Origin: Xanthomonas cannabis pv. cannabis | Lineage (GTDB): Bacteria > Pseudomonadota > Gammaproteobacteria > Xanthomonadales > Xanthomonadaceae | NCBI RefSeq assembly: GCF_000802365.1 | Contig: NZ_JSZE01000008.1 | Span: forward strand, 1 to 61,748 | DNA length: 61,748 bases | Reading direction: 5' to 3' | In this document: positions 36,208-44,593 of the stretch, piece by piece | Layout of the letters: every line of letters begins with the position of its first letter | Position numbering within the stretch: the stretch's first letter is position 1 | Notes under the pieces: model-generated | Database searches by the model: none | The model's input: the letters and a program-made list of their open reading frames with translations, nothing else | Told to the model about the DNA's origin: nothing | Made by a program: the position numbers and the translations under genes

Positions 36208-37112
36208 GCACGCCCGAGCACACCGCCGTACTGGCGGTCGATAGCCGCTGCACGCATGGCGAAGGGGTGCTGTGGTGCGAGCAGCGCCAGGCGCTGTACT
36301 GGGTCGACATCGTTGAAAAGCGCCTGTGGCGGCATCATCCGGCCACGGTGCAATCGCGCTGCTGGACGCTGCCCGATCGCCCGGGCTGCCTGGGCCTGAT
36401 GGACGACGGCCGCGTGCTGGTCGCCTTGGCCAAGGCGATTGGCGTGGTCGATCCGGACAACACCGACGCCGACCTGCTGTCATTCGAAAAACTGGCCGAT
36501 ATCGAAGCCGACAACCCGCTCACGCGCAGCAACGATGGCCGCGTCGACCGGCATGGCAATCTGGTGTTCGGCACCATGGACGAACACGAGAGCAAGGCCG
36601 CGCGCGGCGCGTTCTATCAATTTTCGCTGAAGCACGGCTTGCGCGCCTTGCCGTTGCCGGGCGTGTCGATCCCCAACTCGATCTGCTTCAGCCTGGACGG
36701 CCGCACGCTGTACTACTGCGACTCCGTGCGCCCGCAGATCCTGTGCTGCGACTACGACCCGGAGACCGCGCAAACCAGCAACACGCGCGTGTTCGCCACC
36801 CTGGATCGTGACGACGCCGAGCCGGATGGCTCGATCATCGACAGCGAAGGCCACCTGTGGAACGCGCAATGGCGCGCCTGCCGCGTGGTGCGCTACCGCC
36901 CCGACGGCAGCGTGGAGCGCATCGTGCAATTGCCGATCAAGCACCCCAGCTGCAGCGCGTTCGGCGGCGCGGCGCTGGACCGCCTGCACGTGATCTCCTC
37001 GCGCCTGGACCATAGCGCCGAAGAACTCGCGCGCATGCCAGAAGCCGGCAGCCTGTTCGTGTGCGACCTCGCCATCGCCGGCCTGCCCGAAAGCCGGGTG
37101 GCCAGCGCATGA
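36201..37112 (+). CDS. SMP-30/gluconolactonase family protein, probable galactonolactonase
   Basis: Probably hydrolyses galactono-lactone to galactonate ahead of DgoD. The 303-residue beta-propeller has the metal-binding Glu in [19 protein letters not shown], the Asn of [21 protein letters not shown], and the Asp of [19 protein letters not shown]. The start is ATG at 36201 (overlapping dgoD by 7 bp) or GTG at 36204. Its place inside the dgo operon suggests that the route starts from galactose by oxidation to the lactone. The galactose dehydrogenase itself is not in the window. Confidence 0.88.
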   Translation: MVSTPEHTAVLAVDSRCTHGEGVLWCEQRQALYWVDIVEKRLWRHHPATVQSRCWTLPDRPGCLGLMDDGRVLVALAKAIGVVDPDNTDADLLSFEKLADIEADNPLTRSNDGRVDRHGNLVFGTMDEHESKAARGAFYQFSLKHGLRALPLPGVSIPNSICFSLDGRTLYYCDSVRPQILCCDYDPETAQTSNTRVFATLDRDDAEPDGSIIDSEGHLWNAQWRACRVVRYRPDGSVERIVQLPIKHPSCSAFGGAALDRLHVISSRLDHSAEELARMPEAGSLFVCDLAIAGLPESRVASA

Positions 37113-37987
37113 TCGCCGTCGATTGGGGCACCAGCAGCCTGCGCGCCTATCTGCTCGACGCCACCGGCGCCGTACTGGAGCAACGCCGCGGCAGCGACGG
37201 CATCCTCGCCTGCCAGGGCCGCTTCGCCGAGGTACTCACCAGGCTGATCGCCGACTGGAACGGCCCGCTGCTGCTGTCGGGCATGATCGGCAGCCGCAAC
37301 GGCTGGGTCGAACAACCCTATCTGCCCTGCCCGGCCGGCACCACCGCGCTCGCCCAGGCGATGCGCAGCGAAGACGACCTGCTGCCCGGCCGCACGTTGT
37401 GGTTCGTGCCGGGCGTGAGCACCGGCGAACACGACGGCGTGCCGGACGTGATGCGTGGCGAAGAAACCCAGCTGGTCGGCCTGATCGCCGCACTTGGCGG
37501 CGGCGAGCATGTCGCCTGCCTGCCCGGCACGCACAGCAAGTGGGCGCGGATCGCCAACGGCCAGTTGACCGGGTTCGCCACCGTCATGACCGGCGAGCTG
37601 TATGCCGTGCTGCGTCAACACAGCATCCTCGGCAAGCTGATGGACGACGATCACGCCGAACTGGACGCCGCCGCATTCCTGCAAGGTGTCGACCGCAGCG
37701 CCGACTCCGGCGGCCTCAGCCACCACCTGTTCGGCACCCGTACGCTCGGCCTGTTCGAACGGCTGTCCTCTGCGGCACTGCCGTCCTACCTCTCGGGCCT
37801 GTTGATCGGCCACGAACTGCGCGAGCACCGCGGCGATCACGCCATCGTGCATCTGGTCGGCAGCCCGGCGCTGGCCCAGCGGTATGCCCTGGCGCTGCAG
37901 CATCTGGGCGTCCAAAGCCAGCTGCATCCGGAAGACCTGGCAGCGGCAGGGTTGTTCGCGCTGGCCAGGCAGCGCGGACTGGTCTGA
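37109..37987 (+). CDS. dgoK: 2-dehydro-3-deoxygalactonokinase
   Basis: Phosphorylates 2-dehydro-3-deoxygalactonate, giving the DgoA substrate. The 292 residues belong to the DgoK family: [17 protein letters not shown] phosphate loop at the start, LLLSGMIGSRNGWVEQPYLPCPA, VPGVSTGEHDGVPDVMRGEETQLVG, and CLPGTHSKWARI. The ATG at 37109 overlaps the previous stop (ATGA). All four dgo genes are coupled by short overlaps, a single operon ending near a GC-rich hairpin at 38011. Confidence 0.94.
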   Translation: MIAVDWGTSSLRAYLLDATGAVLEQRRGSDGILACQGRFAEVLTRLIADWNGPLLLSGMIGSRNGWVEQPYLPCPAGTTALAQAMRSEDDLLPGRTLWFVPGVSTGEHDGVPDVMRGEETQLVGLIAALGGGEHVACLPGTHSKWARIANGQLTGFATVMTGELYAVLRQHSILGKLMDDDHAELDAAAFLQGVDRSADSGGLSHHLFGTRTLGLFERLSSAALPSYLSGLLIGHELREHRGDHAIVHLVGSPALAQRYALALQHLGVQSQLHPEDLAAAGLFALARQRGLV

Positions 37988-38010
37988 CCGAAAAAACGCA
38001 GGAGCATAAG

Positions 38011-38033
38011 CCCCTCTCCCTGCGGGAGAGGGG
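38011..38033 (+). repeat. GC-rich hairpin element after the dgo operon
   Basis: CCCCTCTCCC, loop TGC, GGGAGAGGGG: a perfect 10-bp stem followed by TTGGGGTGAAGG. This wording matches a dispersed intergenic element I recall as common in Xanthomonas chromosomes; only one copy is in this window. It may end the dgo transcript. Confidence 0.6.
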
Positions 38034-38256
38034 TTGGGGTGAAGGTAGGCGGCAGACAGCCAACTCGACGAACTCACCCAACACTGCTCAAAGCGAGCAC
38101 CGCCGTCAGCCAACCTGACTAACCGACAGGCACTACTTGCGCAGGACGGTACGCAGCTGCCGCAGCAAAAATCGCAACGCCACCCTTAAAGATCATCCAC
38201 TCCACACCCGTCCCCCGACTGCTTTAGAATTGACAGGCTAAACGCCGGATTCCGCC

Positions 38257-38580
38257 ATGCCTTTTGTTGTCACCGAAAACTGCATCAAGTGCAAATACAC
38301 CGACTGCGTCGAGGTCTGCCCGGTGGATTGCTTCCACGTCGGCCCGAACTTTTTGGTGATCGATCCGGACGAGTGCATCGACTGCACCCTGTGCGAGCCC
38401 GAGTGTCCGGCCAATGCGATCTACCCGGAAGACGACGTGCCAGCAGGTCAGGAAGCCTTCGTCGCGCTCAATGCCGAGCTGGCCAAGGCCTGGCCGGTGC
38501 TGACCGTGCGTCAGGAACCGCTGCCCGATGCGGCCGAATGGGACGGCAAGCCGAACAAGCTGCCGCTGCTGCAGCGCTGA
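38257..38580 (+). CDS. fdxA: 7Fe ferredoxin (FdxA)
   Basis: Small cytoplasmic electron carrier. The 107-residue protein has nine cysteines with the spacing of Azotobacter ferredoxin I shifted by one: Cys9, 17 and 50 for the 3Fe-4S cluster, and Cys21, 40, 43 and 46 for the 4Fe-4S cluster (Cys12 and Cys25 extra). The C-terminal extension ([29 protein letters not shown]) is typical of the family. It appears monocistronic, flanked by a 270-bp upstream gap and a strong terminator. Confidence 0.95.
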   Translation: MPFVVTENCIKCKYTDCVEVCPVDCFHVGPNFLVIDPDECIDCTLCEPECPANAIYPEDDVPAGQEAFVALNAELAKAWPVLTVRQEPLPDAAEWDGKPNKLPLLQR

Positions 38581-38640
38581 TCGCCGCAATCAGATGCGGC
38601 GCCGCGCCCACAGCGCAGCCGCAACCCAACCGCATAACGC

Positions 38641-38667
38641 AAAACGGGCGCCAGGGGCGCCCGTTTT
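38641..38667. terminator. Bidirectional intrinsic terminator between fdxA and the BamC-like gene
   Basis: AAAACGGGCGCC, loop AGG, GGCGCCCGTTTT: a 12-bp perfect stem with A and T tracts suitable for both converging transcripts. Confidence 0.88.
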
Positions 38668-38689
38668 GCTGTCCAGCCGTGTGCCCCGC

Positions 38690-39208
38690 TCAGCCGCCAA
38701 GCTTGCTCTTGAGCGAGCTGATCACCGCCACCGGCGCCGCTGCCGTGGCCGGCATGCCGCGCGGGTCCACTGCCGACACGTAGCTGCCCGCATCGACCTT
38801 GACCACGCGCACCAGGAAGCTGGAGCCTTCGTAGCTCACATCGTAGGAACCCAGCATCTGCGCCTTGCTGGCGATGGTCAGGCCCGGAATCTCGGCCAGC
38901 GCCGTGCCGACCTTGGCGAACACCTCATCGCGCTCGCCGGCCACGGTAAAACCGCTGTTGGCGCTCGCCGACGGCGGCGTGTTGGCGTTCTGTTGCGTGG
39001 TGGAGGCCAGGGTTGGCACCTTCATCGCACCGGAGGTGTCGGGCAGGTTCAGGTCCGGCGGCACTTCCAGCGGCCGGGCTTCGGGGGCCAGCGCATAGTC
39101 GCCGCGCGCGCCCTTGTGAAACCAGCTGCAACCGCTCGTGGCAGCGACGGTGGCGGTCGCCAGCAACGCGAGCGACAGCACGCGGACGGGGGAAACGGAA
39201 TGACGCAT
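38690..39208 (-). CDS. Short BamC-like lipoprotein
   Basis: Probable outer-membrane lipoprotein. The 172 residues have a lipobox (VAATSGC, lipid-modified Cys27), then the segment YALAPEARPLEVPPDLNLPDTSG. That resembles the conserved N-terminal region of BamC (NlpB), the part that contacts BamD. The position directly after dapA also matches E. coli, where bamC follows dapA. However, it has room for only one C-terminal helix-grip domain, while E. coli BamC is about 340 residues with two. A good AGGAGA site precedes the ATG. The BamC assignment rests on motif plus synteny. Confidence 0.72.
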   Translation of the reverse strand: MRHSVSPVRVLSLALLATATVAATSGCSWFHKGARGDYALAPEARPLEVPPDLNLPDTSGAMKVPTLASTTQQNANTPPSASANSGFTVAGERDEVFAKVGTALAEIPGLTIASKAQMLGSYDVSYEGSSFLVRVVKVDAGSYVSAVDPRGMPATAAAPVAVISSLKSKLGG

Positions 39209-39224
39209 CGATAGATCTCCTGGG

Positions 39225-40133
39225 TCAGGCCGCGAGCATTTCGCGGCTGGAAAGCGCTTCCAACGCAATGGCGTCGGCGGCAAGGCGGTCGGCGGCAGGC
39301 TGGTGCGCCGCGGAGAGTGGCAGCAGCGGCAAGCGCAGGCCGTGCCCGATCCCGGCGCGCTGCAGCAACGCCTTGACCGGGATGGGATTGGATTCGATCC
39401 CGCAGAAGCTGTGATATTCGCTCAGGCGCGCATCCCAGGCGGTGGCGGCCTCGCGCTGGCCATCGCGGGCCAGATCGCACAGGCGACGGTAGGCTGCCGG
39501 CAAGGCATTGGATGCCACCGACACCAGCCCCGCAGCGCCGGACAGCATCGCGTGCGCTGCGCTGCCGTCATCGCCGCTGAGCACCACGAAGCTATCGCTG
39601 CGCAGCGCCACCAGTGCGGCAACGCGCTCGGGCTCGCTACGGGCCTCCTTGATGCCGACGATGTTGGGGTGCCCGACCAGCTCGGCCACCGTCTCCGGCA
39701 GCAGGTCGCAGCCGGTGCGGCCAGGCACGTTGTACAGCACCACCGGCAAACCGCCGTTGTCGGCCACTGCCAGGAAGTGTGCTTTCAGCCCGGCCTGGGT
39801 CGGACGCACGTACGGCGGCGTGACCACCAACGCGTACTGCGCACCCAGCGCGGCGGCGCGGCGTGTCTGCGCAATGGTTTTTGCCGTACCGGACAGCCCG
39901 GTGCCGGCCAGCACCGGCACCCGGCCAGCCACCTGCGCCACCGCGGCGCGCAGCAGCGTGTCGTATTCGTCGTCGCTCAGCGCGGCGGCTTCGCCGGTGG
40001 AGCCGGCGACCACGATTCCCTGCACGCCACCGTGCAGCTGCTGCTCCAGCAGCCGCCGCCAGGCATCCAGGTCGAGTGCGCCATCCGGACCGAAAGGGGT
40101 CGCCAGCGCGGTGATGATGCCGGAAAGGGACAA
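39225..40133 (-). CDS. dapA: 4-hydroxy-tetrahydrodipicolinate synthase
   Basis: Condenses pyruvate with aspartate semialdehyde, the first committed step to lysine and diaminopimelate. The 302-residue class I aldolase-fold enzyme shows [14 protein letters not shown], the catalytic Tyr134 in [15 protein letters not shown], and Schiff-base Lys162 in [10 protein letters not shown]. It ends 16 bp before the BamC-like gene, so the two form one transcript, and is divergent from gcvR as in E. coli. Confidence 0.94.
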   Translation of the reverse strand: MSLSGIITALATPFGPDGALDLDAWRRLLEQQLHGGVQGIVVAGSTGEAAALSDDEYDTLLRAAVAQVAGRVPVLAGTGLSGTAKTIAQTRRAAALGAQYALVVTPPYVRPTQAGLKAHFLAVADNGGLPVVLYNVPGRTGCDLLPETVAELVGHPNIVGIKEARSEPERVAALVALRSDSFVVLSGDDGSAAHAMLSGAAGLVSVASNALPAAYRRLCDLARDGQREAATAWDARLSEYHSFCGIESNPIPVKALLQRAGIGHGLRLPLLPLSAAHQPAADRLAADAIALEALSSREMLAA

Positions 40134-40276
40134 GATTCTGCTGCTCTTACGTGACAGGGGAGGCCCGCGCGGGCGCGGGTTGAGACCACCCGCATGTTAC
40201 TTGCGGCGCGAAACCACGGGCAAGTATGCTGGTCACCGCCAGGGCGCCTGCCCGGGCGGCCATTCAGCCTGATGCA

Positions 40277-40852
40277 ATGCCGGAAGCCCCTTTGACCGAC
40301 TCGACACCCCGGCCTTTGCCGACCGAAAACCACCTCCTGATCAACGCCTACACGACGCATCCGGAGTCCCCCCTGTTGCCCGTCACCCGCCGCATCGCCG
40401 ACAGCGGCTGCAATCTCGTGGACGCCCGTCTGGCCACGGTGGGGCGCGATGTCTCGGTTACCGCACTGGCCACCGGCTCCTGGGATTCGGTCGCCAAGCT
40501 CGAAGCGATGCTGACCCGGCTCGAACGCGAGGAAGGCCTCAAGCTGGTGTGGTACCGCACCGGCCCCAAGCAGACCCAGTCCAACCTGCTGCCCTACATC
40601 GTCGAAGTGATCGCCGCCGACAAGCCCGGCATCCTGTTCCAGCTGGCCGACTTCTTCGACCGCCAGGGCATCACCATCGAAAACCTGCAGAGCACGCGCT
40701 ATCGCGCCATGCAGACCGGCGCGGAGATGTTCTCTGCGCAGGTGACGATCGGGGTGCCGGCCAACATGCACATCGCCGCATTGCGCGATGATTTCCTGGA
40801 ATTCTGTGATCACCTCAATCTCGACGCGATCATGGACCCGATGAAGTTCTAA
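40277..40852 (+). CDS. gcvR: Glycine cleavage system regulator GcvR-like protein
   Basis: In E. coli GcvR binds GcvA and represses the glycine cleavage operon when glycine is scarce. The 191 residues hold two ACT domains: ENHLLINAYTTHPESPLLPVTRRIADSGCNLVDARLATVG (about 15-60) and YIVEVIAADKPGILFQLADFFDRQGITIENLQSTRY (about 95-140). The gene order dapA (divergent), gcvR, bcp supports the name. A start at 40226 would add 17 residues; the ATG at 40277 gives a protein close to the E. coli length. Confidence 0.85.
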   Translation: MPEAPLTDSTPRPLPTENHLLINAYTTHPESPLLPVTRRIADSGCNLVDARLATVGRDVSVTALATGSWDSVAKLEAMLTRLEREEGLKLVWYRTGPKQTQSNLLPYIVEVIAADKPGILFQLADFFDRQGITIENLQSTRYRAMQTGAEMFSAQVTIGVPANMHIAALRDDFLEFCDHLNLDAIMDPMKF

Positions 40853-40864
40853 GGCAGACGTACG

Positions 40865-41215
40865 ATGGCCATCGCCCAATCCGCGCTGAAACAGATGTTC
40901 GACCACATCCGCTCCGAGACCGACTGGAACCTCGATGGGCCGCTGCGCTGGGAATATTTTTTTGCCGATCCGGCGCAGGAGCCGCTGCAGAAACTCGCCG
41001 AGCAATTGACCCAGGATGGCTACCGCGTCATCGATATCTTTCTCGGCGAACGCGACGAAGACGATGGCGACGACGAGGAGTCGTATTTCCTGCATGTGGA
41101 CAAGAAAGAGCACCACACCATCGAGTCGCTGAATCAGCGCAATGCGCAGTTCGACGCACTCGCCAAACGTTTCCATGTGGCTGCTTATGATGGGATGGAT
41201 GTCGGCCCGGCCTGA
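40865..41215 (+). CDS. RraB-like ribonuclease E inhibitor family protein
   Basis: The 116 residues begin MAIAQSALKQMFDHIRSETDWNLDGPLRWEYFFADPAQEPLQKLAEQLTQDGYRVIDIFL and continue with an acidic run (GERDEDDGDDEES) and LHVDKKEHHTIESLNQRNAQFDALAKRF. This looks like the RraB fold family, whose E. coli member binds RNase E and changes its activity. Recognition is by family resemblance only, so the role is tentative. It sits 12 bp after gcvR and 37 bp before bcp, apparently in one operon. Confidence 0.7.
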   Translation: MAIAQSALKQMFDHIRSETDWNLDGPLRWEYFFADPAQEPLQKLAEQLTQDGYRVIDIFLGERDEDDGDDEESYFLHVDKKEHHTIESLNQRNAQFDALAKRFHVAAYDGMDVGPA

Positions 41216-41252
41216 CCGCGCCGCACGCCCCTCCCCCTGAGGCTGAGCAACG

Positions 41253-41735
41253 ATGACCGACGCCGCACTGCAACTGCCCGCCGCAACCTTCGACCTGCCG
41301 CTGTCGCTCTCCGGTGGCGCCCAGGCCAGCCTGCGCGACTATGCCGGTAAATGGCTGGTGCTGTACTTCTACCCGAAGGACAGCACCCCCGGCTGCACCA
41401 CCGAAGGCCTGGACTTCAACGCGCTGCTGCCGCAGTTCAAAAAAGCCGGCGCTGTGGTGTTGGGCGTCTCGCGCGATTCGGTGAAGTCGCATGACAACTT
41501 CTGTGCCAAGCAAGGCTTCACCTTCCCCTTGATCAGCGACGGCGATGAAGCGCTGTGCCGCGCCTTCGACGTGATCAAGGAAAAGAACATGTACGGCAAA
41601 CAGGTGCTCGGCATCGAGCGCAACACCTTCCTGCTGTCGCCCGAGGGGCATGTCGTGCAGGCCTGGCGCAAGGTCAAGGTCGCCGGCCATGCCGAGGCCG
41701 TGCTGGCTGCAGTGAAGGCGCACGCCAAACAGTGA
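41253..41735 (+). CDS. bcp: Thioredoxin-dependent peroxiredoxin Bcp (PrxQ)
   Basis: Reduces hydroperoxides using a peroxidatic cysteine. The 160 residues carry FYPKDSTPGCTTEGLDF with peroxidatic Cys48. There is no Cys five residues later as in E. coli Bcp. The likely resolving residue is Cys84 in SHDNFCAKQGF, the Cys48/Cys84 pair described for the X. campestris enzyme. Catalytic Thr45-type and Arg residues are present. Last gene of the gcvR-rraB-bcp run. Confidence 0.94.
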   Translation: MTDAALQLPAATFDLPLSLSGGAQASLRDYAGKWLVLYFYPKDSTPGCTTEGLDFNALLPQFKKAGAVVLGVSRDSVKSHDNFCAKQGFTFPLISDGDEALCRAFDVIKEKNMYGKQVLGIERNTFLLSPEGHVVQAWRKVKVAGHAEAVLAAVKAHAKQ

Positions 41736-41757
41736 CCCCCCTCGCCTCCCGCGTCCT

Positions 41758-41786
41758 CCATCACCCTGCACCTGCAGGCGTGATGG
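41758..41786 (+). other. Two-step stem-loop between bcp and phoH
   Basis: CCATCAC pairs with GTGATGG, and inside it CTGCA pairs with TGCAG around a two-base loop. It ends 31 bp before the phoH ATG and 22 bp after the bcp stop. It lacks a T run, so it could be a weak terminator for bcp or a leader structure for phoH. Confidence 0.45.
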
Positions 41787-41817
41787 CTCGCCCCTGCTCC
41801 ATCACTTGGAACACCCA

Positions 41818-43215
41818 ATGACCCGAGGCAAGCGCATCTACGTGCTGGACACCAACGTGCTGATGCACGATCCCACCGCGCTGTTCAAGTTCGAAGAACA
41901 CGATGTGTTCCTGCCGATGCAGGTGATCGAGGAGCTCGACAACGCCAAGAAGGGCACCTCCGAAGTCAGCCGCAATGCGCGCCAGGTGAGCCGGTTCCTG
42001 GACGAATTGCTGGAAAACACCAACGCCGAGCAGATCCAGGCCGGCATCCTGCTCAGCCACCCGCAGGGGATCCAGCTCAAGGGCCAGGCCGCGATCGGCC
42101 GGCTGTTTTTCCAGATCAAACCGATCGACCCGGGCCGCACCTTCGGCGCCATGCTGCCGGACAACAAGATCCTGGCCTCGGTGCTGGCGCTGTGCGAAGA
42201 CCATCCGGACGTGCCGGTCATTCTGGTGTCCAAGGACATCAACCTGCGCATCAAGGCCTACATCAGCGGCCTGGTGGCGGAGGATTATCAGAACGACCGC
42301 GCGCTGGACGATTTCAGCCTGCTGTTCACCGGCGCCATCGAGCTGCCGGAAGACTTCTGGCAGAAGCACAACGAAGACCTGCGCAGCTGGAACGAACGCG
42401 GCCGAACGCACTACGAGATCGTGCTGGCCGAAGACGAAGACTGGTACCCCAACCAGTACCTGTACCTGCCTGGCGAAGACGAAGTGGAACTGCGTGTGGC
42501 CAAGGTGGGCGGCGGCAAGGCCACGCTGTGCCTGGTGGACGACTTCCGTAGCGGCCAGCATGCGGTGTGGGGCATCGTGGCGCGCAACCGCGAGCAGAAT
42601 TTCGCGCTCAATGCCTTGATGGACCCGGAGATCGATTTCGTCACCCTGCTCGGCACCGCCGGCACCGGCAAGACCCTGCTCGCGCTCGCCGCCGGCCTGG
42701 CGCAGACCATGGACCAGCAGCGTTACCGCGAGATCATCATGACCCGCGCCACCGTCAGCGTGGGCGAAGACATCGGCTTTTTGCCCGGTACCGAAGAAGA
42801 AAAGATGACCCCGTGGATGGGCGCGCTGACCGACAACCTGGAAGTGCTCACGCACAATCAGGAAGGCGGCGCATGGGGGCGCGCCGCCACCAACGACCTG
42901 CTGGCAAGCCGCATCAAGATCCGTTCGATGAACTTCATGCGCGGCCGTACCTTCCTGTCGCGGTATCTGATCCTGGACGAGGCGCAGAACCTCACGCCGA
43001 AGCAGATGAAGACGCTGATCACCCGTGCCGGCCCCGGTACCAAGATCGTGTGCCTGGGCAACGTCGAACAGATCGACACGCCCTACCTCACCGAAACGAC
43101 CTCGGGCCTGACCTACGCGGTGGATCGCTTCAAGGCCTGGCCGCACAGCGCGCACATCACACTACGGCGTGGCGAGCGCTCACGCCTGGCCGACTTCGCC
43201 TCGGAGGTGTTGTGA
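41818..43215 (+). CDS. PIN-PhoH protein (PhoH2 type RNase/ATPase)
   Basis: Two-domain protein of 465 residues. An N-terminal PIN nuclease domain has its acidic residues in YVLDTNVLMHD, VIEELD, LPDNKIL and VSKDINLRIKA (about 8-150). A PhoH ATPase domain has Walker A LGTAGTGKTLLALA and Walker B RYLILDEAQN. Homologues (PhoH2) are reported to unwind and cut RNA; here no antitoxin-like small gene lies upstream. The ATG at 41818 is preferred to an upstream TTG at 41806. The stop overlaps the next start by one base (TGATG), so the lipoprotein gene is coupled. Confidence 0.92.
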   Translation: MTRGKRIYVLDTNVLMHDPTALFKFEEHDVFLPMQVIEELDNAKKGTSEVSRNARQVSRFLDELLENTNAEQIQAGILLSHPQGIQLKGQAAIGRLFFQIKPIDPGRTFGAMLPDNKILASVLALCEDHPDVPVILVSKDINLRIKAYISGLVAEDYQNDRALDDFSLLFTGAIELPEDFWQKHNEDLRSWNERGRTHYEIVLAEDEDWYPNQYLYLPGEDEVELRVAKVGGGKATLCLVDDFRSGQHAVWGIVARNREQNFALNALMDPEIDFVTLLGTAGTGKTLLALAAGLAQTMDQQRYREIIMTRATVSVGEDIGFLPGTEEEKMTPWMGALTDNLEVLTHNQEGGAWGRAATNDLLASRIKIRSMNFMRGRTFLSRYLILDEAQNLTPKQMKTLITRAGPGTKIVCLGNVEQIDTPYLTETTSGLTYAVDRFKAWPHSAHITLRRGERSRLADFASEVL

Positions 43216-43700
43216 TGCGCGCGCTTCGCGGCGCGGCGGCGCTGGCCGTGCTCGCGCTGGCCGGCTGCGCCACCACGCAGGGACCATCCAGCGTGCCGAC
43301 CAATCTCAAGAACGGGCAGTCGTGGATCATCACGCGCCAGGGCGTGGCCGAGCAGGTGCTGCAGACCTGCTCGCGCGACAGCCCGGCGCGTCATCCGGGC
43401 CAGATCACCGGCTACTGGGCACCGAACCATCAGCAGATCGAACAGCTCGAATCCCGGCAGGACGCGTTGACGCCCACCATCGCCGAGCCACGCGAGTTCG
43501 ACCGCCAGTACGTGGGTGTGGTGATCGGGGGCCAGCAGCTGATCTACATCAACGCCTTCAAGCTGCCGAACACGCCGCAAATGAAACCGGCCAACGAGGC
43601 GATCCAGGCCTGCGATGGCGGCAACATGTTCTGGGGTGCGTTGTACGACCCGCAGACCGGCGCGTTCTCGCAGATCGCGGTGAACGCGGCACCGCCGTGA
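43215..43700 (+). CDS. Lipoprotein of unknown function
   Basis: I do not recognise this 161-residue protein beyond its export. The signal MRALRGAAALAVLALAGC has a perfect lipobox with Cys18. The mature protein has two further cysteines (LQTCSRDSP, IQACDGGN) that could form a disulphide, and the segments GYWAPNHQQIEQLESRQDAL and VGVVIGGQQLIYINAFK. The start is fixed by its one-base overlap with the phoH stop, an arrangement suggesting co-translation with PhoH, although one protein is cytoplasmic and the other is in the envelope. Confidence 0.75.
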   Translation: MRALRGAAALAVLALAGCATTQGPSSVPTNLKNGQSWIITRQGVAEQVLQTCSRDSPARHPGQITGYWAPNHQQIEQLESRQDALTPTIAEPREFDRQYVGVVIGGQQLIYINAFKLPNTPQMKPANEAIQACDGGNMFWGALYDPQTGAFSQIAVNAAPP

Positions 43701-43783
43701 TCCTGCCGTAAGCGCTGGCAGGCGCAAGCAGCGTTCAGACACCGGTTCTGCACAGCTGCAATCGGAGCGTGCAGAATCGGCGC

Positions 43784-44593
43784 ATGACCACGCCCAGCAC
43801 GCTGTCCGCATTGACCATCGCCGGCTCCGATTCCGGCGGTGGAGCCGGCATCCAGGCCGACCTCAAGACCTTCGCCGCGCATCGCGTGCACGGGTTATCG
43901 GCGATCGCCGCATTGACTGCGCAACATACCCGCGCCGTCACCGCCGTGCACATCCCGCCACTGCCGTTTCTGCAGGCGCAGGTGGATGCCTGCTTTGCCG
44001 ATTTCCAGATCCAGGCCGTCAAGCTCGGCATGCTGGCCAATGCCGACGTCATCCATTGCGTGGCCGACCTGCTCGAACGGCATCGCCCACCATTCGTGGT
44101 GCTCGATCCGGTGATGGTGTCCACCAGCGGCGCACGCCTGCTCGAAGACGCCGCACTGGACGCCTTGCGCACCCGTCTGCTGCCGATGGCCACGCTGGTC
44201 ACCCCCAACACGCCCGAAGCGGAGCTATTGACCGGCCGCCGCATCGACGACGCCGATGCCGCCGAACACGCCACCGCCGCACTGCTCGACCTGGGCGCCA
44301 ACGCGGTGCTGCTCAAGGGCGGCCATCTGCACGAAGGCGCACGTGTGTTCGATCGCTTCGATGACGGCGTCACCCAGGATGCCTTCATGCATCCACGTGT
44401 GCAGGTCGACGCACATGGCACCGGCTGCAGTCTGTCGGCCGCGATCGCCGCGCAACTGTGCCAGGGCCTGTCGCTCCTCAATGCCTGCGAAGCGGCCATC
44501 GACTACGTGGCACGCGCAATCCACCTCGGCCAACGCCCCGGGCACAGCGATGTGCTCGTGCTCGACCACTTCGGCGCTGCGCACGGCGCATGA
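43784..44593 (+). CDS. thiD: Hydroxymethylpyrimidine/phosphomethylpyrimidine kinase
   Basis: Phosphorylates HMP and HMP-phosphate in thiamine synthesis. The 269 residues show the ribokinase-like pattern: [77 protein letters not shown], and the anion hole [15 protein letters not shown] with the catalytic Asp. A start five codons upstream (43769) is possible but lacks support. It overlaps the hydrolase gene by ATGA. Confidence 0.94.
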   Translation: MTTPSTLSALTIAGSDSGGGAGIQADLKTFAAHRVHGLSAIAALTAQHTRAVTAVHIPPLPFLQAQVDACFADFQIQAVKLGMLANADVIHCVADLLERHRPPFVVLDPVMVSTSGARLLEDAALDALRTRLLPMATLVTPNTPEAELLTGRRIDDADAAEHATAALLDLGANAVLLKGGHLHEGARVFDRFDDGVTQDAFMHPRVQVDAHGTGCSLSAAIAAQLCQGLSLLNACEAAIDYVARAIHLGQRPGHSDVLVLDHFGAAHGA

